Numbered from the stretch's first letter, positions 35,061-44,020 are shown. The stretch is DNA of 64,000 nucleotides from JAYFQE01 sp034927345 (GCA_034927345.1 JAYFQE010000018.1:1-64000); one strand, 5' to 3'. Program-made: numbers and translations. Notes: generated by a model from the letters alone, not told the origin.

Positions 35061-35828
35061 ATGATGGATGGAAAGAGAGCTCTTTTTATCGGGGCACATA
35101 ATGACGACTGCGAATATGGCGCCGGCGGATTGGCTTATATCCTTTCGGAAAAAGGATATAAGGTTACTTTCCTTAATGTTGCTTGTAAAAGAAGAATTTA
35201 TGGGAAAACACCCGAAGAGGTTAAGCCATTTGCGGCATATAAGGACAACGCAATCATAAAAGAATTTGAAGAACAAGAACGCAGAGCAGCATCAGTATTG
35301 GGCGCGGAAAAAATCATAATCGGAAATAGAGATAACAGTTTTTATGAGTGCAATAATGAGACCGTGTATTTGATCAAGGGCATCGTTGAGGATATAAAAC
35401 CGGATATCGCTTTTATACACTGGCCCAAAGACAATCATCCCGATCATGTTGAAGCATCCCGCGCGTCTTTCAAAGCCTTGTGCTGTTGTTCGAAATGTGA
35501 AATACACGCCTTTGAAGCCGGTCCCAATCAGACTATGTCGTATTTTTCTCCTGATTTTTTTATCCGTATCGACAATTGCATGGACAAGCTGAGGGAAAGC
35601 TTTATGGAATTCCATCAGGTTTCCGCGTCGGGCGCTGATCTATGCGCCGACAAGGAAGCCGGCGCTTCCTTCAGGGGGTATATGTCAGGATTTAAATATG
35701 CTGAAGCATATAAGATACTAAGATTTCCTTCTGCTTATAACGAACTGCTTCTGCCTAAACTGTTAGGACAGGATTATAACTGGGCGGGAAGAGGCGCATA
35801 TGCGTGGGGACATCAGTACTTTTTATAA
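35061..35828 (+). CDS. PIG-L family deacetylase (LmbE-like)
   Basis: The 255-residue protein has the PIG-L/LmbE signature: LFIGAHNDDCEYGAGGL at the start (A-H-x-D-D, zinc and catalytic Asp), the HWPKDNHPDHVEASR block with the second zinc His, and GIVEDIKPDIAF between. These zinc enzymes remove N-acetyl groups from sugars such as GlcNAc-linked compounds. The location directly behind an esterase-like hydrolase suggests common processing of an acetylated glycan or glycoside. ATG ATG at 35061/35064 follows GAGG (35051-35054). Confidence 0.92.
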   Translation: MMDGKRALFIGAHNDDCEYGAGGLAYILSEKGYKVTFLNVACKRRIYGKTPEEVKPFAAYKDNAIIKEFEEQERRAASVLGAEKIIIGNRDNSFYECNNETVYLIKGIVEDIKPDIAFIHWPKDNHPDHVEASRASFKALCCCSKCEIHAFEAGPNQTMSYFSPDFFIRIDNCMDKLRESFMEFHQVSASGADLCADKEAGASFRGYMSGFKYAEAYKILRFPSAYNELLLPKLLGQDYNWAGRGAYAWGHQYFL

Positions 35829-35864
35829 AGCATGAAGGCAAGCTTAACAGGCAGGTGATCCGGA

Positions 35865-36530
35865 ATGATTAAACCAGATGAATACATCAATAAGCTGTTG
35901 ACTTTATTAAGCGATCAATTTAATGAAAGACTGCTTTATGTCGGTTTGCAAGGCAGTTATCTCAGAAATGAAGCCAATGAAAACAGCGATATTGATATCA
36001 TGGTCATTATTGATGATATAACGGTTCATGATTTAACTGTTTATAAAAACGCATTGATTTCTGTCGGACAGTATGAGAAATCATGCGGCTTTATCTGCGG
36101 GAAATCGGAAATGGCAAATTGGAATCCGCTCGAAATATGTCAGCTTCTGCATACGACAAAGAACTTATACGGAAAACTTATGGATTTCGTACCTGCTTAT
36201 ACGATTGAGGATGAGAAAAATTATATAAAACTTAGTCTGGGCAACCTGTATCATGAATTGTGCCATCGATATGTTCATTCTGATCCGGAAAACAACAGGA
36301 CGCATCTGCCGCTAGCGTATAAATCAGCATTCTTTATTATTCAAAATATAAACTACATAAACAGCGGAACCTTCATCGCCACAAAATGCGAATTGGTCGA
36401 ATGCCTGAATGGTCTGGACAAAAAAATCATAGAAATGCTTATTAAGCTTAGAGATGATAAAGAATACAACTTTAATCAAGCATTTGATCTCTTATTCACA
36501 TGGTGCCAAAAGGCAATCATCACCATGTGA
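35865..36530 (+). CDS. Nucleotidyltransferase-domain protein
   Basis: The 221-residue protein contains the polymerase-beta-like signature LQGSYLRNEANENSDIDIMVI (G-S-x9-D-x-D), which defines small nucleotidyltransferases. The long helical C-terminal part (IKLSLGNLYHELCHRYVH and onward) resembles the HEPN-like helices of aminoglycoside-type nucleotidyltransferases. Such enzymes add AMP or another nucleotide to a small molecule or protein. The gap to the upstream deacetylase is 36 bases, with AGGTGAT before ATG, so it may belong to the same unit. Confidence 0.85.
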   Translation: MIKPDEYINKLLTLLSDQFNERLLYVGLQGSYLRNEANENSDIDIMVIIDDITVHDLTVYKNALISVGQYEKSCGFICGKSEMANWNPLEICQLLHTTKNLYGKLMDFVPAYTIEDEKNYIKLSLGNLYHELCHRYVHSDPENNRTHLPLAYKSAFFIIQNINYINSGTFIATKCELVECLNGLDKKIIEMLIKLRDDKEYNFNQAFDLLFTWCQKAIITM

Positions 36531-36592
36531 ATTTAATTGCTTTAACAAAGAATTTGAATTTGTTATCATAGAAGATAAAGGGGCGGCTGCTT

Positions 36593-37126
36593 ATGGTAAA
36601 AAAACACCGTAAAATGCTTGGCGATATCCATGCATCTTCGACAATTGCTCTGATGCGTTTGATCGATACGCAGAACAGGACAACAATATGTAATTGGTGC
36701 GTCAATTATGCTGAAATTCATATTTTACCTATATATGAGAGACGCTGCCCGAACGACAATCGCCCGCGAAATGCTTTAGCCGCTGCCCGAAGTTATCTTG
36801 CCGGCCAGGTGAAGTTTCCGATGGTTAAGGCTATAATCCTGAACGAGTGCCACGCCGCCGCCCGCGAGCTCGAGGATGATCCGGCTGCCCAGGCGGCGGC
36901 TCGTGCTTGCGGCCAGGGTTCGGCGGCTGTCCACACACTGTCGCATTCCATCGGGCTTTTCTTTTATGGAGCAGCAGCGATAGCTTATGACCGTGTCGGG
37001 ATGAATGAAAAATATGAAGTATACGAAACAATTGCCGAGGAGATTTGCGCGGATATGAAGGCCGCGTTGCAGGCTGTCGCCATAGAGGACGAGCCGAACC
37101 CGGCGAGAATAAAGTGGTATTGCTGA
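36593..37126 (+). CDS. Imm5-like putative immunity protein
   Basis: The 177-residue protein is mostly helical and resembles the family annotated as Imm5-like putative immunity proteins: CVNYAEIHILPIYERRCPNDNRPRNALAAARSYLAG, AIILNECHAAARE, AARACGQGSAAVHTLSHSIGLFFYGAAAIAYDRVG, and a final helix. No toxin gene is visible nearby, so it may be an orphan or have another function; related proteins occur widely without a toxin. The start ATG at 36593 has only a weak ribosome binding site. A DUF1801 gene follows after 9 bases. Confidence 0.8.
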   Translation: MVKKHRKMLGDIHASSTIALMRLIDTQNRTTICNWCVNYAEIHILPIYERRCPNDNRPRNALAAARSYLAGQVKFPMVKAIILNECHAAARELEDDPAAQAAARACGQGSAAVHTLSHSIGLFFYGAAAIAYDRVGMNEKYEVYETIAEEICADMKAALQAVAIEDEPNPARIKWYC

Positions 37127-37135
37127 GGTAGTGGC

Positions 37136-37546
37136 ATGATGTGGAAATGTCCCCGATGCGGCCGCGAGTTTAAAAATGCCAATCAAAATCATACCTGCGG
37201 CAAAGCGCGATCAATAGACGAGTATATCGCCGGCCAACCCGCCGAGGTCCAGCTGCTTCTGCAGGCTGTCCGCGAAACAATCCGCGCCGCCGCGCCGGAC
37301 GCCGCGGAATTGATTTCCTGGCAGATGCCAACCTTCCGGCAAGGTGAGAATCTCATCCACTTTGCCGCATTCAAGAAACACATCGGTCTTTTTCCCGGCG
37401 GTGAGGCGACAAGTGTGTTTGCCGAAAGACTGGCCGGATACAAAACATCCAAGGGAGCCATTCAGCTCCCACTGGACAAGCCTATTGATCATCATTTAAT
37501 CGGCGACATTGTACGCTGGCGTGTGGAACAGATCAAGAACAAGTAA
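37136..37546 (+). CDS. DUF1801 protein with N-terminal zinc ribbon
   Basis: Residues 1-25 contain CPRCGREF plus a later His and Cys (NHTCGK), which form a likely zinc ribbon. The remainder is a DUF1801 (YdhG-like) domain: IDEYIAGQPAEVQLLLQAVRETIRAAAPDAAELISWQMPTF, HFAAFKKHIGLFPGG and the closing IGDIVRWRVEQIKNK. DUF1801 proteins include Bacillus iron chaperone-like proteins, but the function here is unproven. A zinc ribbon fused to DUF1801 is fairly common in Bacillota. It sits directly behind the Imm5-like gene. Confidence 0.9.
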   Translation: MMWKCPRCGREFKNANQNHTCGKARSIDEYIAGQPAEVQLLLQAVRETIRAAAPDAAELISWQMPTFRQGENLIHFAAFKKHIGLFPGGEATSVFAERLAGYKTSKGAIQLPLDKPIDHHLIGDIVRWRVEQIKNK

Positions 37547-37560
37547 AACCTGCTTTTGTC

Positions 37561-38568
37561 TTAATGGTTTTCCTTCATCCGTATATAAAACAATTCCGGA
37601 TCGCCCTCGTCCAGCGCATCAACCTTGCCGCAATAAGTGAATCCGGTTTTATGAAGCAGGTTTTGCATCGGAAGATTCGACTGGTTGGTTGAGGTAAAGA
37701 GCTTTTGCGTTTTACATACGGCAAATAAATAGTTCAAAAGGGCAGAGCCAAAACCGCAGCGCCTGTCCTTTTCCGCTACCATGAGGAGTTCAATAAAAGC
37801 ATTATCAAAGAAGCTATAATCCATGACGGCAAATGCTTTTATAACGTCATCTGATAGGGCGATATAACAGTCGCCGTGTTTAATGGCGCGAGCAATGAAG
37901 TCCATACGCTGAAACGGATCGACATGGAGAACACAGGGTAAATCCGATTCTACCGCGATTTTGATATAAATCTCTTTATTTTCTATATCGCAGGAACGGC
38001 ATATATTGATGCGGCTCATGATCTCATCGGCAATTTCCACCGGCGTTTTTGTGCCGTCAATGACGAGGTCGGACGCCGGTTTCTGCATTTCAGGCATGCG
38101 CGCATAAGTAGAACGTGAGCGCGCCAGATAAAAACGAAGCTCCTTGTCCAGTCCGGCAAGGCTTACTTCCTCAACATCGGCGGTATGGGTGTTTTGATCG
38201 CGGCTTGTATAGTCGCGGATAATCCGTCTGGCTAAGGCCACATCCAGAGGGACATCAATAAAAACGGCAAGATTGATGTACTGCCCGACAAGCTTGTTCC
38301 CATAACCGAACGGAAAATCAAGAATGATGTAATCCAGCGGTTTGCCCAATAAGCGTTCAACATCGGCGGCAACCGGTTCGGTATGCCATTCATTGTCACT
38401 CGAATCCGCCGACCATTCGTTGATATCACGGTCGAGATAGACGCGATCGCCATAATCGTCAAAGCTGATTACGGCGGCATGAGCAAGTCGTTCTTTTAAC
38501 GATTTTACGGACTCCGTTTTGCCGCTGCCGGATAAACCGGATATGCTGATCACAAAAGGTTTTTTCAT
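37561..38568 (-). CDS. P-loop kinase fused to a GNAT acetyltransferase
   Basis: Residues 1-190 are a uridine-kinase-like P-loop NTPase: ISISGLSGSGKTES (Walker A), VISFDDYGDRVYLDRD, IILDFPFGYGNK and DVPLDVALARRIIRDY. Residues ~200-335 are a GNAT domain: YIKIAVESDLPCVLHVDPFQRMDFIARAI, GDCYIALSDDVIKAFAVM, IELLMVAEKDRRCGFGSALLNYL (acetyl-CoA loop R-x-x-G-x-G) and LLHKTGFTYCGKVD. This combination of nucleoside kinase-like and acetyltransferase folds is unusual. Substrates are unknown. The gene is convergent with the DUF1801 gene and has AGGGATG before ATG 38568. Confidence 0.9.
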   Translation of the reverse strand: MKKPFVISISGLSGSGKTESVKSLKERLAHAAVISFDDYGDRVYLDRDINEWSADSSDNEWHTEPVAADVERLLGKPLDYIILDFPFGYGNKLVGQYINLAVFIDVPLDVALARRIIRDYTSRDQNTHTADVEEVSLAGLDKELRFYLARSRSTYARMPEMQKPASDLVIDGTKTPVEIADEIMSRINICRSCDIENKEIYIKIAVESDLPCVLHVDPFQRMDFIARAIKHGDCYIALSDDVIKAFAVMDYSFFDNAFIELLMVAEKDRRCGFGSALLNYLFAVCKTQKLFTSTNQSNLPMQNLLHKTGFTYCGKVDALDEGDPELFYIRMKENH

Positions 38569-38628
38569 AACATCCCTGCTTTCTCCGTATCGTTCGAATT
38601 CAAGACGGCCTTAGCTTGTGTATCACGG

Positions 38629-39585
38629 CTATAATCCAGGTTTAAGGTTCGGCGTTTCAGCTTTTAGCGCCGCCATTGTTTTTTCACATACACCGCAAGC
38701 CGAACGGCAATCCGTAATATCGGGAATTACGCCCAATTTTTCGGCGTATCGTAAAAGCTCAGCTGCTCCACCGCTTAACAACGCTTTGAATTCGGGTATC
38801 TGGTATGGATCATAACTGTCGACGATATCTAAAACATCCTGACGATAGATATTGCCTATCGCCAGCGTGCAAAACTTGACATCGCCGTTCGGATTGATAC
38901 TTAAACAGTCTATTGAATCGAGCTGTGTGGTGTACGGAGCGGAACCGCACGGCGCCGACAGATCGGTTTGCTCCGGCGGTGGAAACCATTCGGCGAGGTA
39001 TTTGAGCGCGTTGCCGGCCGGAAAAATGTCATTGCCCGCATTAACTTTGATTCCTTTGTCGGAAAACAACTTTAATAAACGCTTGGTTTCCGCGTTATAG
39101 GGATTATCGTGCGCTTCGTTTACCAGCCACGCAGGATGAACACGCAAAGAGGGGATGCTGTTTTTTATCAGTGCGTCTGCGAACTGCATGACCGGTTCGA
39201 TAGGAATATACTCTTGATGAAAGACATCAACGGACAGCAAAACATCGTTAATCCCTGATGCGCATAGCGCTTCCGCCACTTTTTCAATTTTCTGGTTGTT
39301 GTGCGAAAAATAGCCGTTGGTGATAAGCTGCCGCTTTGGGATACCGCAGCCGCAGGCCGCGGCATGAATGTCACAAACAGCTTCGGCGTAAAGCAAAGGT
39401 TCGCCGCCGAAGGTCATCAGAGATTCGATCTTGAATCGTTCCGCGAGCCGTTTGATCGCAGATATCGCCGCAGCCGCATCCACACCGCCTCCCGCCGGCG
39501 TATGTTCGCCGTTGGAGCAGTGTTTGCATTTGCCGCTGCAAGCCTGGGTGACAACAAATTCAATCCGTTTCAAATCGATGTACAT
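38629..39585 (-). CDS. Radical SAM protein with extra cysteine cluster
   Basis: The motif VTQACSGKCKHCSNG (C-x3-C-x2-C, C16, C20, C23) with LMTFGGEPLLYAE and LLSVDVFHQEYIP marks the radical SAM fold. The C-terminal Cys residues (FCTLAIGNIYR and CRSACGVCEK) suggest an auxiliary Fe-S cluster as in SPASM/twitch-type enzymes that modify peptides or proteins. No peptide precursor is obvious nearby. The start is ATG 39585 rather than the preceding GTG, since TGAGGT sits six bases before the ATG. The gene ends 60 bases from the kinase-GNAT gene on the same strand. Confidence 0.9.
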   Translation of the reverse strand: MYIDLKRIEFVVTQACSGKCKHCSNGEHTPAGGGVDAAAAISAIKRLAERFKIESLMTFGGEPLLYAEAVCDIHAAACGCGIPKRQLITNGYFSHNNQKIEKVAEALCASGINDVLLSVDVFHQEYIPIEPVMQFADALIKNSIPSLRVHPAWLVNEAHDNPYNAETKRLLKLFSDKGIKVNAGNDIFPAGNALKYLAEWFPPPEQTDLSAPCGSAPYTTQLDSIDCLSINPNGDVKFCTLAIGNIYRQDVLDIVDSYDPYQIPEFKALLSGGAAELLRYAEKLGVIPDITDCRSACGVCEKTMAALKAETPNLKPGL

Positions 39586-39676
39586 CACTTTACCTCAACA
39601 ATCCGGATCAGCGAAGGTCAATGGCGCGACCTATGACATCCGAAGCTGCCTGGGCGGCAGGCAATTCATGATATGC

Positions 39677-40042
39677 TTACTTTTTTTCTCTCCGGATCAT
39701 GACGCCCTTCATGTATTCGGAATCGTTATGAAAATGCATGGCGACAGCCTTTTCAGCCTCAGTACAGTCAATCATGATCTTAATTTCCGAATCCTTTTTC
39801 AACAGGTCGACGGTACAGATTATAGCGTCGCACACCTTCCCCGAAAGACTCCCGCGCCACACATCAATACCGCCGCCATCAGGCGAGGCGGTGCCTTCCA
39901 GATAACCATAATCCAAAGGATAGATGAAATCAAATCGAGGATGCTTCGTCCCCTTTGGCCGGTCAATGACGATTTCCGACTGGGCAATCAAGGCATCGAC
40001 AGCTTGCCAAAAACCATCTGAATTTTGGGGTTTATCCTGCAT
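39677..40042 (-). CDS. Inorganic pyrophosphatase-like protein
   Basis: The sequence EIVIDRPKGTKHPRFDFIYPLDYGYLEGTASPDGGGIDVWRG matches the centre of family I inorganic pyrophosphatases (compare K-G, Y-P-x-x-Y-G-x-x-x-G-T and D-G-D-P-L-D). In the metal-binding block the second Asp of DGDPLD is replaced (DGGGID), which may reduce or change activity. The frame opens earlier at 40144, overlapping the SGNH gene, but GGAG 6 bases before ATG 40042 makes the shorter 121-residue form likely. This is shorter than full PPases (about 175), so it may be a derived domain. Confidence 0.78.
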   Translation of the reverse strand: MQDKPQNSDGFWQAVDALIAQSEIVIDRPKGTKHPRFDFIYPLDYGYLEGTASPDGGGIDVWRGSLSGKVCDAIICTVDLLKKDSEIKIMIDCTEAEKAVAMHFHNDSEYMKGVMIRREKK

Positions 40043-40064
40043 TAATGCTCCGACCTCGTACCGG

Positions 40065-40877
40065 TCACCATTTGGCGTTGCAATTATGGTATGGCGTTCC
40101 GATAAAACCCACTTGCGCGAAATCTTCGGCGTTGTTTCTGACAATATAGTCGATGTAGGAAGATACCATGCGGCCTGTCAGCAGATATCCGGCTGCGTTC
40201 AAATGTCCGCCGAGGTAGAAATTGCGCTGAAATTCTTTATCGTATACAGGCGCGTATTGGGTGAAATCGAGCACATAAGTATAATCAAAAATCTGTGCCA
40301 ATTCATAAAGCATAGCGGCGTGCTTGTCTTTTATTGCGTTTTGCTCCGTATTTTCATCATGCGGCATAGACATGATAAAAAAACGGGCTTTGGGCTGCAT
40401 GGATTTCAACCGCTGAATAATTTTTGCGTAATAACCGGCAAATGTAGGCGCGTTATTTTCGCAATTTTCAAGGTCAATATCGGCTGCGGAACCGATTTCT
40501 TGTTTTAAGCCGAAAAGGTCATTTGCGCCGAGCGCGATAATATAAGCCTGGCACAGCTTGTCCTTATCCCAAAAGTTGTTCTGTTCGGCAAAGTTCTCCC
40601 AATATTCTTTTGCGGTCATGCCGCCGCGGGAAAAATTGTAAACTTTGGAGCCTGTCGCGCGGGCAATATACTGCCCCCATGAGTATTCGAAATAATCGTG
40701 GTAACCTGTCGTGCCGGTTTCATCGAAAGATTCAAATTCGCCGGATGACAAACTGTCGCCGATACAGCCAATCGTACGAAAAATGCCGCAAAAACCGCCG
40801 TCTGCGAGGATCTGATCAAGGGGCTTTTCATTCGGGTTGCTGAGGAATTGATTTATATTCATAAATTTACAACTCAC
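40065..40877 (-). CDS. SGNH/GDSL hydrolase
   Basis: The 270-residue protein carries all SGNH blocks: TIGCIGDSLSSGEF (nucleophile Ser), FSRGGMTAKEY (Gly), IIALGANDLFGL (Asn) and GGHLNAAGY (catalytic His with H-L-N-x-x-G). Such enzymes deacylate lipids, sugars or peptides. The frame opens with GTG 40877; an ATG at 40862 (MNINQFLS) is also possible, and AAAGGATG does not decide between them. There is no signal peptide. The pyrophosphatase-like gene follows on the same strand after 22 bases, so both share a transcript. Confidence 0.9.
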   Translation of the reverse strand: MSCKFMNINQFLSNPNEKPLDQILADGGFCGIFRTIGCIGDSLSSGEFESFDETGTTGYHDYFEYSWGQYIARATGSKVYNFSRGGMTAKEYWENFAEQNNFWDKDKLCQAYIIALGANDLFGLKQEIGSAADIDLENCENNAPTFAGYYAKIIQRLKSMQPKARFFIMSMPHDENTEQNAIKDKHAAMLYELAQIFDYTYVLDFTQYAPVYDKEFQRNFYLGGHLNAAGYLLTGRMVSSYIDYIVRNNAEDFAQVGFIGTPYHNCNAKW

Positions 40878-41120
40878 ATCCTTTAATTTATGTCTGCGGC
40901 TATTGTATCATATAAAAACAAGGCAATCCATACGGTTATTGAATGCGTGTCGGCTGCTCTGAGTCTGCTGCTTGGGATAAGCATTGACCTGATATATGAA
41001 CGGCAGTTAATATTCTTGAAGAATAATTAACACATATTCAGTTGTTAGATAGGGCGCTTCTTGTTATGATTATTTTGGTAAAAGATACAGATTATTTTAC
41101 AGAATCATGAGGATGTTCCT

Positions 41121-42164
41121 ATGCAGATCGGCGAAGTAATACGAGATTATCGAAAAAGAAAAAACTTAACCCAGGAAGAAATGGCCAATCGCCTTGGCGT
41201 GACGGCGCCGGCAGTGAATAAGTGGGAAAATGGAAATTCACAGCCAGATATTATGTTATTAGCTCCTATTGCCAGGCTGCTTGACATCACTCTGGATACA
41301 TTATTCTCCTTTCATAAGGAACTTACGGCAGATGAAATATACAGTCTTGTCAATGAAGCTCAGGCAAAATTGAAATGTGAACCTTATGAAGAAGCGCTTC
41401 AATGGGCAAAAAGTAAAATTGATCAATATCCAAATTGTGAACAGTTGATTTGGCAAATGGCTGTGATTTTTGATGCCTGGCGATTAACAAATGATATTCC
41501 ATATTCGGATAAATACGACGGCTATATTACTGAGTGCTATATTCGTGCTTTAAACAGCAAAGATGAAAACATCAGAACCAGTGCTGCCGATTCCTTGTTT
41601 GAATTTTATTCAAGAAAGGAACAATACAAGCAAGCGGAGGAATGTCTGGCTTACTTTTCTAAACAGAATCCGGAGAGAAAGAGAAAACAAGCGTTTATTT
41701 ACAGCAAAACAAATCGCGTGAATGAAGCTTATAAAGCCTATGAAGAATTATTGTTTTCAGGCTATCAAATGATAAGCATGCTCATGAATAGTATTTATAT
41801 GCTGGTCATGCGGGATAAAGACATGCAAAAAGCCCATATGCTTGTTGAGAAACAAAGAGGGCTGGCGGACATTTTTGATATGGGTGAATATCATGAGGCT
41901 TCATGCATCCTTGACCTGGCAACGTCAGAAAAGGATGAAAAGACAACGATAGAAACGATGGAGCGAATGATCGCCAATCTTGATAAGATATGCAGTTTTG
42001 CCCAATCAGCACTATATGAACATATGGAATTTAAAGATATAAACGCAGAATTCAAAAAGGAATTACACGATAACTTGCTGGCTTGTTTCAGAGATGAGGA
42101 AACCTTTGGCTATATGCAGAAAAATGAACGGTGGCTGGCGTTGGTATCGCCAAAAACGAACTAA
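41121..42164 (+). CDS. XRE-family regulator with TPR-like C-terminus
   Basis: The first ~65 residues are an XRE helix-turn-helix (IGEVIRDYRKRKNLTQEEMANRLGVTAPAVNKWENGNSQPDIMLLAPIARLLDITLDTLFSF). The remaining ~280 residues are helical and TPR-like (EEALQWAKSKIDQYPNCEQLIWQMAVIFDAW, KQAEECLAYFSKQNPE, VNEAYKAYEELLFSGY). This layout occurs in clostridial XRE regulators with a large sensor part, some of them peptide-responsive. The ATG at 41121 follows AGGATG. It is transcribed alone, divergent from the SGNH gene. Confidence 0.92.
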   Translation: MQIGEVIRDYRKRKNLTQEEMANRLGVTAPAVNKWENGNSQPDIMLLAPIARLLDITLDTLFSFHKELTADEIYSLVNEAQAKLKCEPYEEALQWAKSKIDQYPNCEQLIWQMAVIFDAWRLTNDIPYSDKYDGYITECYIRALNSKDENIRTSAADSLFEFYSRKEQYKQAEECLAYFSKQNPERKRKQAFIYSKTNRVNEAYKAYEELLFSGYQMISMLMNSIYMLVMRDKDMQKAHMLVEKQRGLADIFDMGEYHEASCILDLATSEKDEKTTIETMERMIANLDKICSFAQSALYEHMEFKDINAEFKKELHDNLLACFRDEETFGYMQKNERWLALVSPKTN

Positions 42165-42374
42165 CCGGTACCGAAAATATTTTAACAATTGACATGAACG
42201 TATGTTTGGGTATATGATAGCTGTATTAAATATTTACACTATTCCTGAGCTTTAGGGTTAAGGATTAAACTGTAAAAATCCGGACATTTTAAGAGGTATT
42301 TACAACCTTATTGCTTTGGAAAAATATCTGAAGAAAGCAAATAAACCGATAAATACTGGCAGAAGGATATTGCT

Positions 42375-42698
42375 ATGCTTAAAGATGCGGCCGATATGGA
42401 GTTTAAAGATATTATATGCAATATGTTAAAAAATGCCGGCGATACTCAGGCAAAGAAGATGTTCGGTACATATGCCATCTGTCTGGATGGTATAAATCTG
42501 GGAGTTTTGTGCGTTAATAAATGGTATCTGAAAAAAACATCCGCCGGCGATGCCTTTATTGCAAAAAACGGTATGGCATTGGAAACAGGTATCAAAAATA
42601 ACAGTTATATTGTCACGGATTTTTCCAATGAGCTGCAAATATGCGAATTGGCAAAAGTAACCCGCGACGCGTTAAAAAGCAAGAGGCCGGGAACTTAA
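42375..42698 (+). CDS. TfoX N-terminal domain protein
   Basis: The 107-residue protein fits the small TfoX-N/Sxy-like family: KKMFGTYAICLDGINLGVLCVNKWYLKKTSAGDAFI matches the usual K-x-MFG-x-Y-x-x-x-x-G-x-x-x-x-x-x-x-x-x-LK pattern. Stand-alone TfoX-N proteins in Bacillota have no proven role in competence. AGAAGGA precedes the ATG. The downstream gene starts 3 bases after its stop. Confidence 0.87.
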   Translation: MLKDAADMEFKDIICNMLKNAGDTQAKKMFGTYAICLDGINLGVLCVNKWYLKKTSAGDAFIAKNGMALETGIKNNSYIVTDFSNELQICELAKVTRDALKSKRPGT

Positions 42699-42701
42699 TG
42701 T

Positions 42702-43847
42702 ATGAAGAATAAATTGCTTTTCAATGTACCCTTCAGCGGTTTCAACGGAACGACTTTTATTAATTGTTTCGCCTCAACTTATATGTATTTGGAAAATATC
42801 GCAGCCGGCGGCAGCGATTATGAATGCCGGCAAATGAAAGGGAAAGCCTGCAACAGCTGCGGCCATTGCAGCCAAGGCGGTAATACTCCGATCTCAAGGC
42901 AGGAGTGCTATTTTTTCTTGTTCGACACGATGTGCGGACGCAGTTCTCTGCGCTGCCGATTTGACGGTGAGCGTACGGAAATGGAGAAGATGATCGGTGA
43001 AGTGGTTCCGGATGAAGGCGATACTGAGAACAATATCGATTTTTTGTTTGGTTTTGCCGGATACAAATATCGCAGACTGACCGACTTTGCCGCGTTTCAA
43101 GATGAAATCATCGCGTCGGTTGACGCGGGAAAACCGGTGATCGCAAAAGTGAAAACCGGTGAAGGACGCTATCGTGTGATCATCGGGTATGATGCCGACC
43201 TGTTGATCTGCCCCGATTTTACCAATGCCCAACAAAGACCGGAAGGCGCGCCCGTTTACGCCGATATAGAAACCCTCTATATTATCGGTGATAAAACCGC
43301 GCCGCGATATACGCTGATCGACGGCTTAAAGCGTATACAAAAGGTGATGGCATACAATATCAATAAAAACCTCTGGAGCGATTATATAGAAAAGCTGGGA
43401 TTGTATACCGCCGACAGCCTGAATTTTTGCAAGATTGATGAAAAGAAGGCCCGGATGAAACGGGTGGCCGACACCATGTGGTATACCTTTAATTGCCACA
43501 ATTTCGCCGAGGTGTTCCGCAAATATCGCGACGGCGGCGATGCTTCAGTTTATGACGGGATTGGCGATATGAGCAGGCTGCATGATCCTGCGTTAATAAA
43601 ACTTTGGGATCAGATAAGCGGCCCATATTATGGCTATACTCACGACCTGGCATGGGCGTTGATCGGATTGGAAGCCTGCGCCGACTGGTCGCAGCATGCC
43701 GCAGGTTATTTTGGAGAAATGGTAGGATTGACAATTTCCCAGATTGCTGACAATGATGCCAGGGTGTATGAAGCGATCAATAAAACAATCGTAATACTCG
43801 AAAAAGGAGAACGTTCGTATGCAGCCGATAATGATCAGCAGAGGTAA
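42702..43847 (+). CDS. Unknown protein, possibly BtrH/C39-like N-terminal domain
   Basis: The 381-residue protein opens NVPFSGFNGTTFINCFASTYMYL with a Cys early in a helix, then a cysteine-rich insert (CRQMKGKACNSCGHCSQGG). The region GKPVIAKVKTGEGRYRVIIGYDADLLICPDF with VIIGYD resembles the strand-turn of C39/BtrH-type proteins, where H/G-Y-D follows a catalytic Cys. I cannot confirm the family, and no His is in the usual place. The C-terminal half is helical. It follows the TfoX-N gene and overlaps a GyrI relic. No signal peptide. Confidence 0.72.
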   Translation: MKNKLLFNVPFSGFNGTTFINCFASTYMYLENIAAGGSDYECRQMKGKACNSCGHCSQGGNTPISRQECYFFLFDTMCGRSSLRCRFDGERTEMEKMIGEVVPDEGDTENNIDFLFGFAGYKYRRLTDFAAFQDEIIASVDAGKPVIAKVKTGEGRYRVIIGYDADLLICPDFTNAQQRPEGAPVYADIETLYIIGDKTAPRYTLIDGLKRIQKVMAYNINKNLWSDYIEKLGLYTADSLNFCKIDEKKARMKRVADTMWYTFNCHNFAEVFRKYRDGGDASVYDGIGDMSRLHDPALIKLWDQISGPYYGYTHDLAWALIGLEACADWSQHAAGYFGEMVGLTISQIADNDARVYEAINKTIVILEKGERSYAADNDQQR

Positions 43848-44020
43848 GCTTTGCATTACCGGTTTGACCGGCGATGGTACCAAAACGGGTGAAGTCTGGA
43901 GTGAATTTGACAAACAATACGGAAAAAATCCATTCCCGAAATCCGATGAAAAAGGGTGACGGCGCAGCGGATTCAATCGTTGAGATATGGGTTCCGGTTT
44001 ATCGGTGCAGTAAAGCGTGA
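43819..44020 (+). pseudogene. GyrI-like domain gene with internal deletion and frameshift
   Basis: ATG 43819 opens a 46-codon frame (KLCITGLTGDGTKTGEVWSEFD) that stops at 43957-43959. In the next frame, a piece from 43958 to 44020 reads DSIVEIWVPVYRCSKA, the typical end of GyrI-like effector domains. About 80 residues of the domain are missing between the two parts, so this is a broken copy. It overlaps the end of the preceding gene. Confidence 0.7.
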
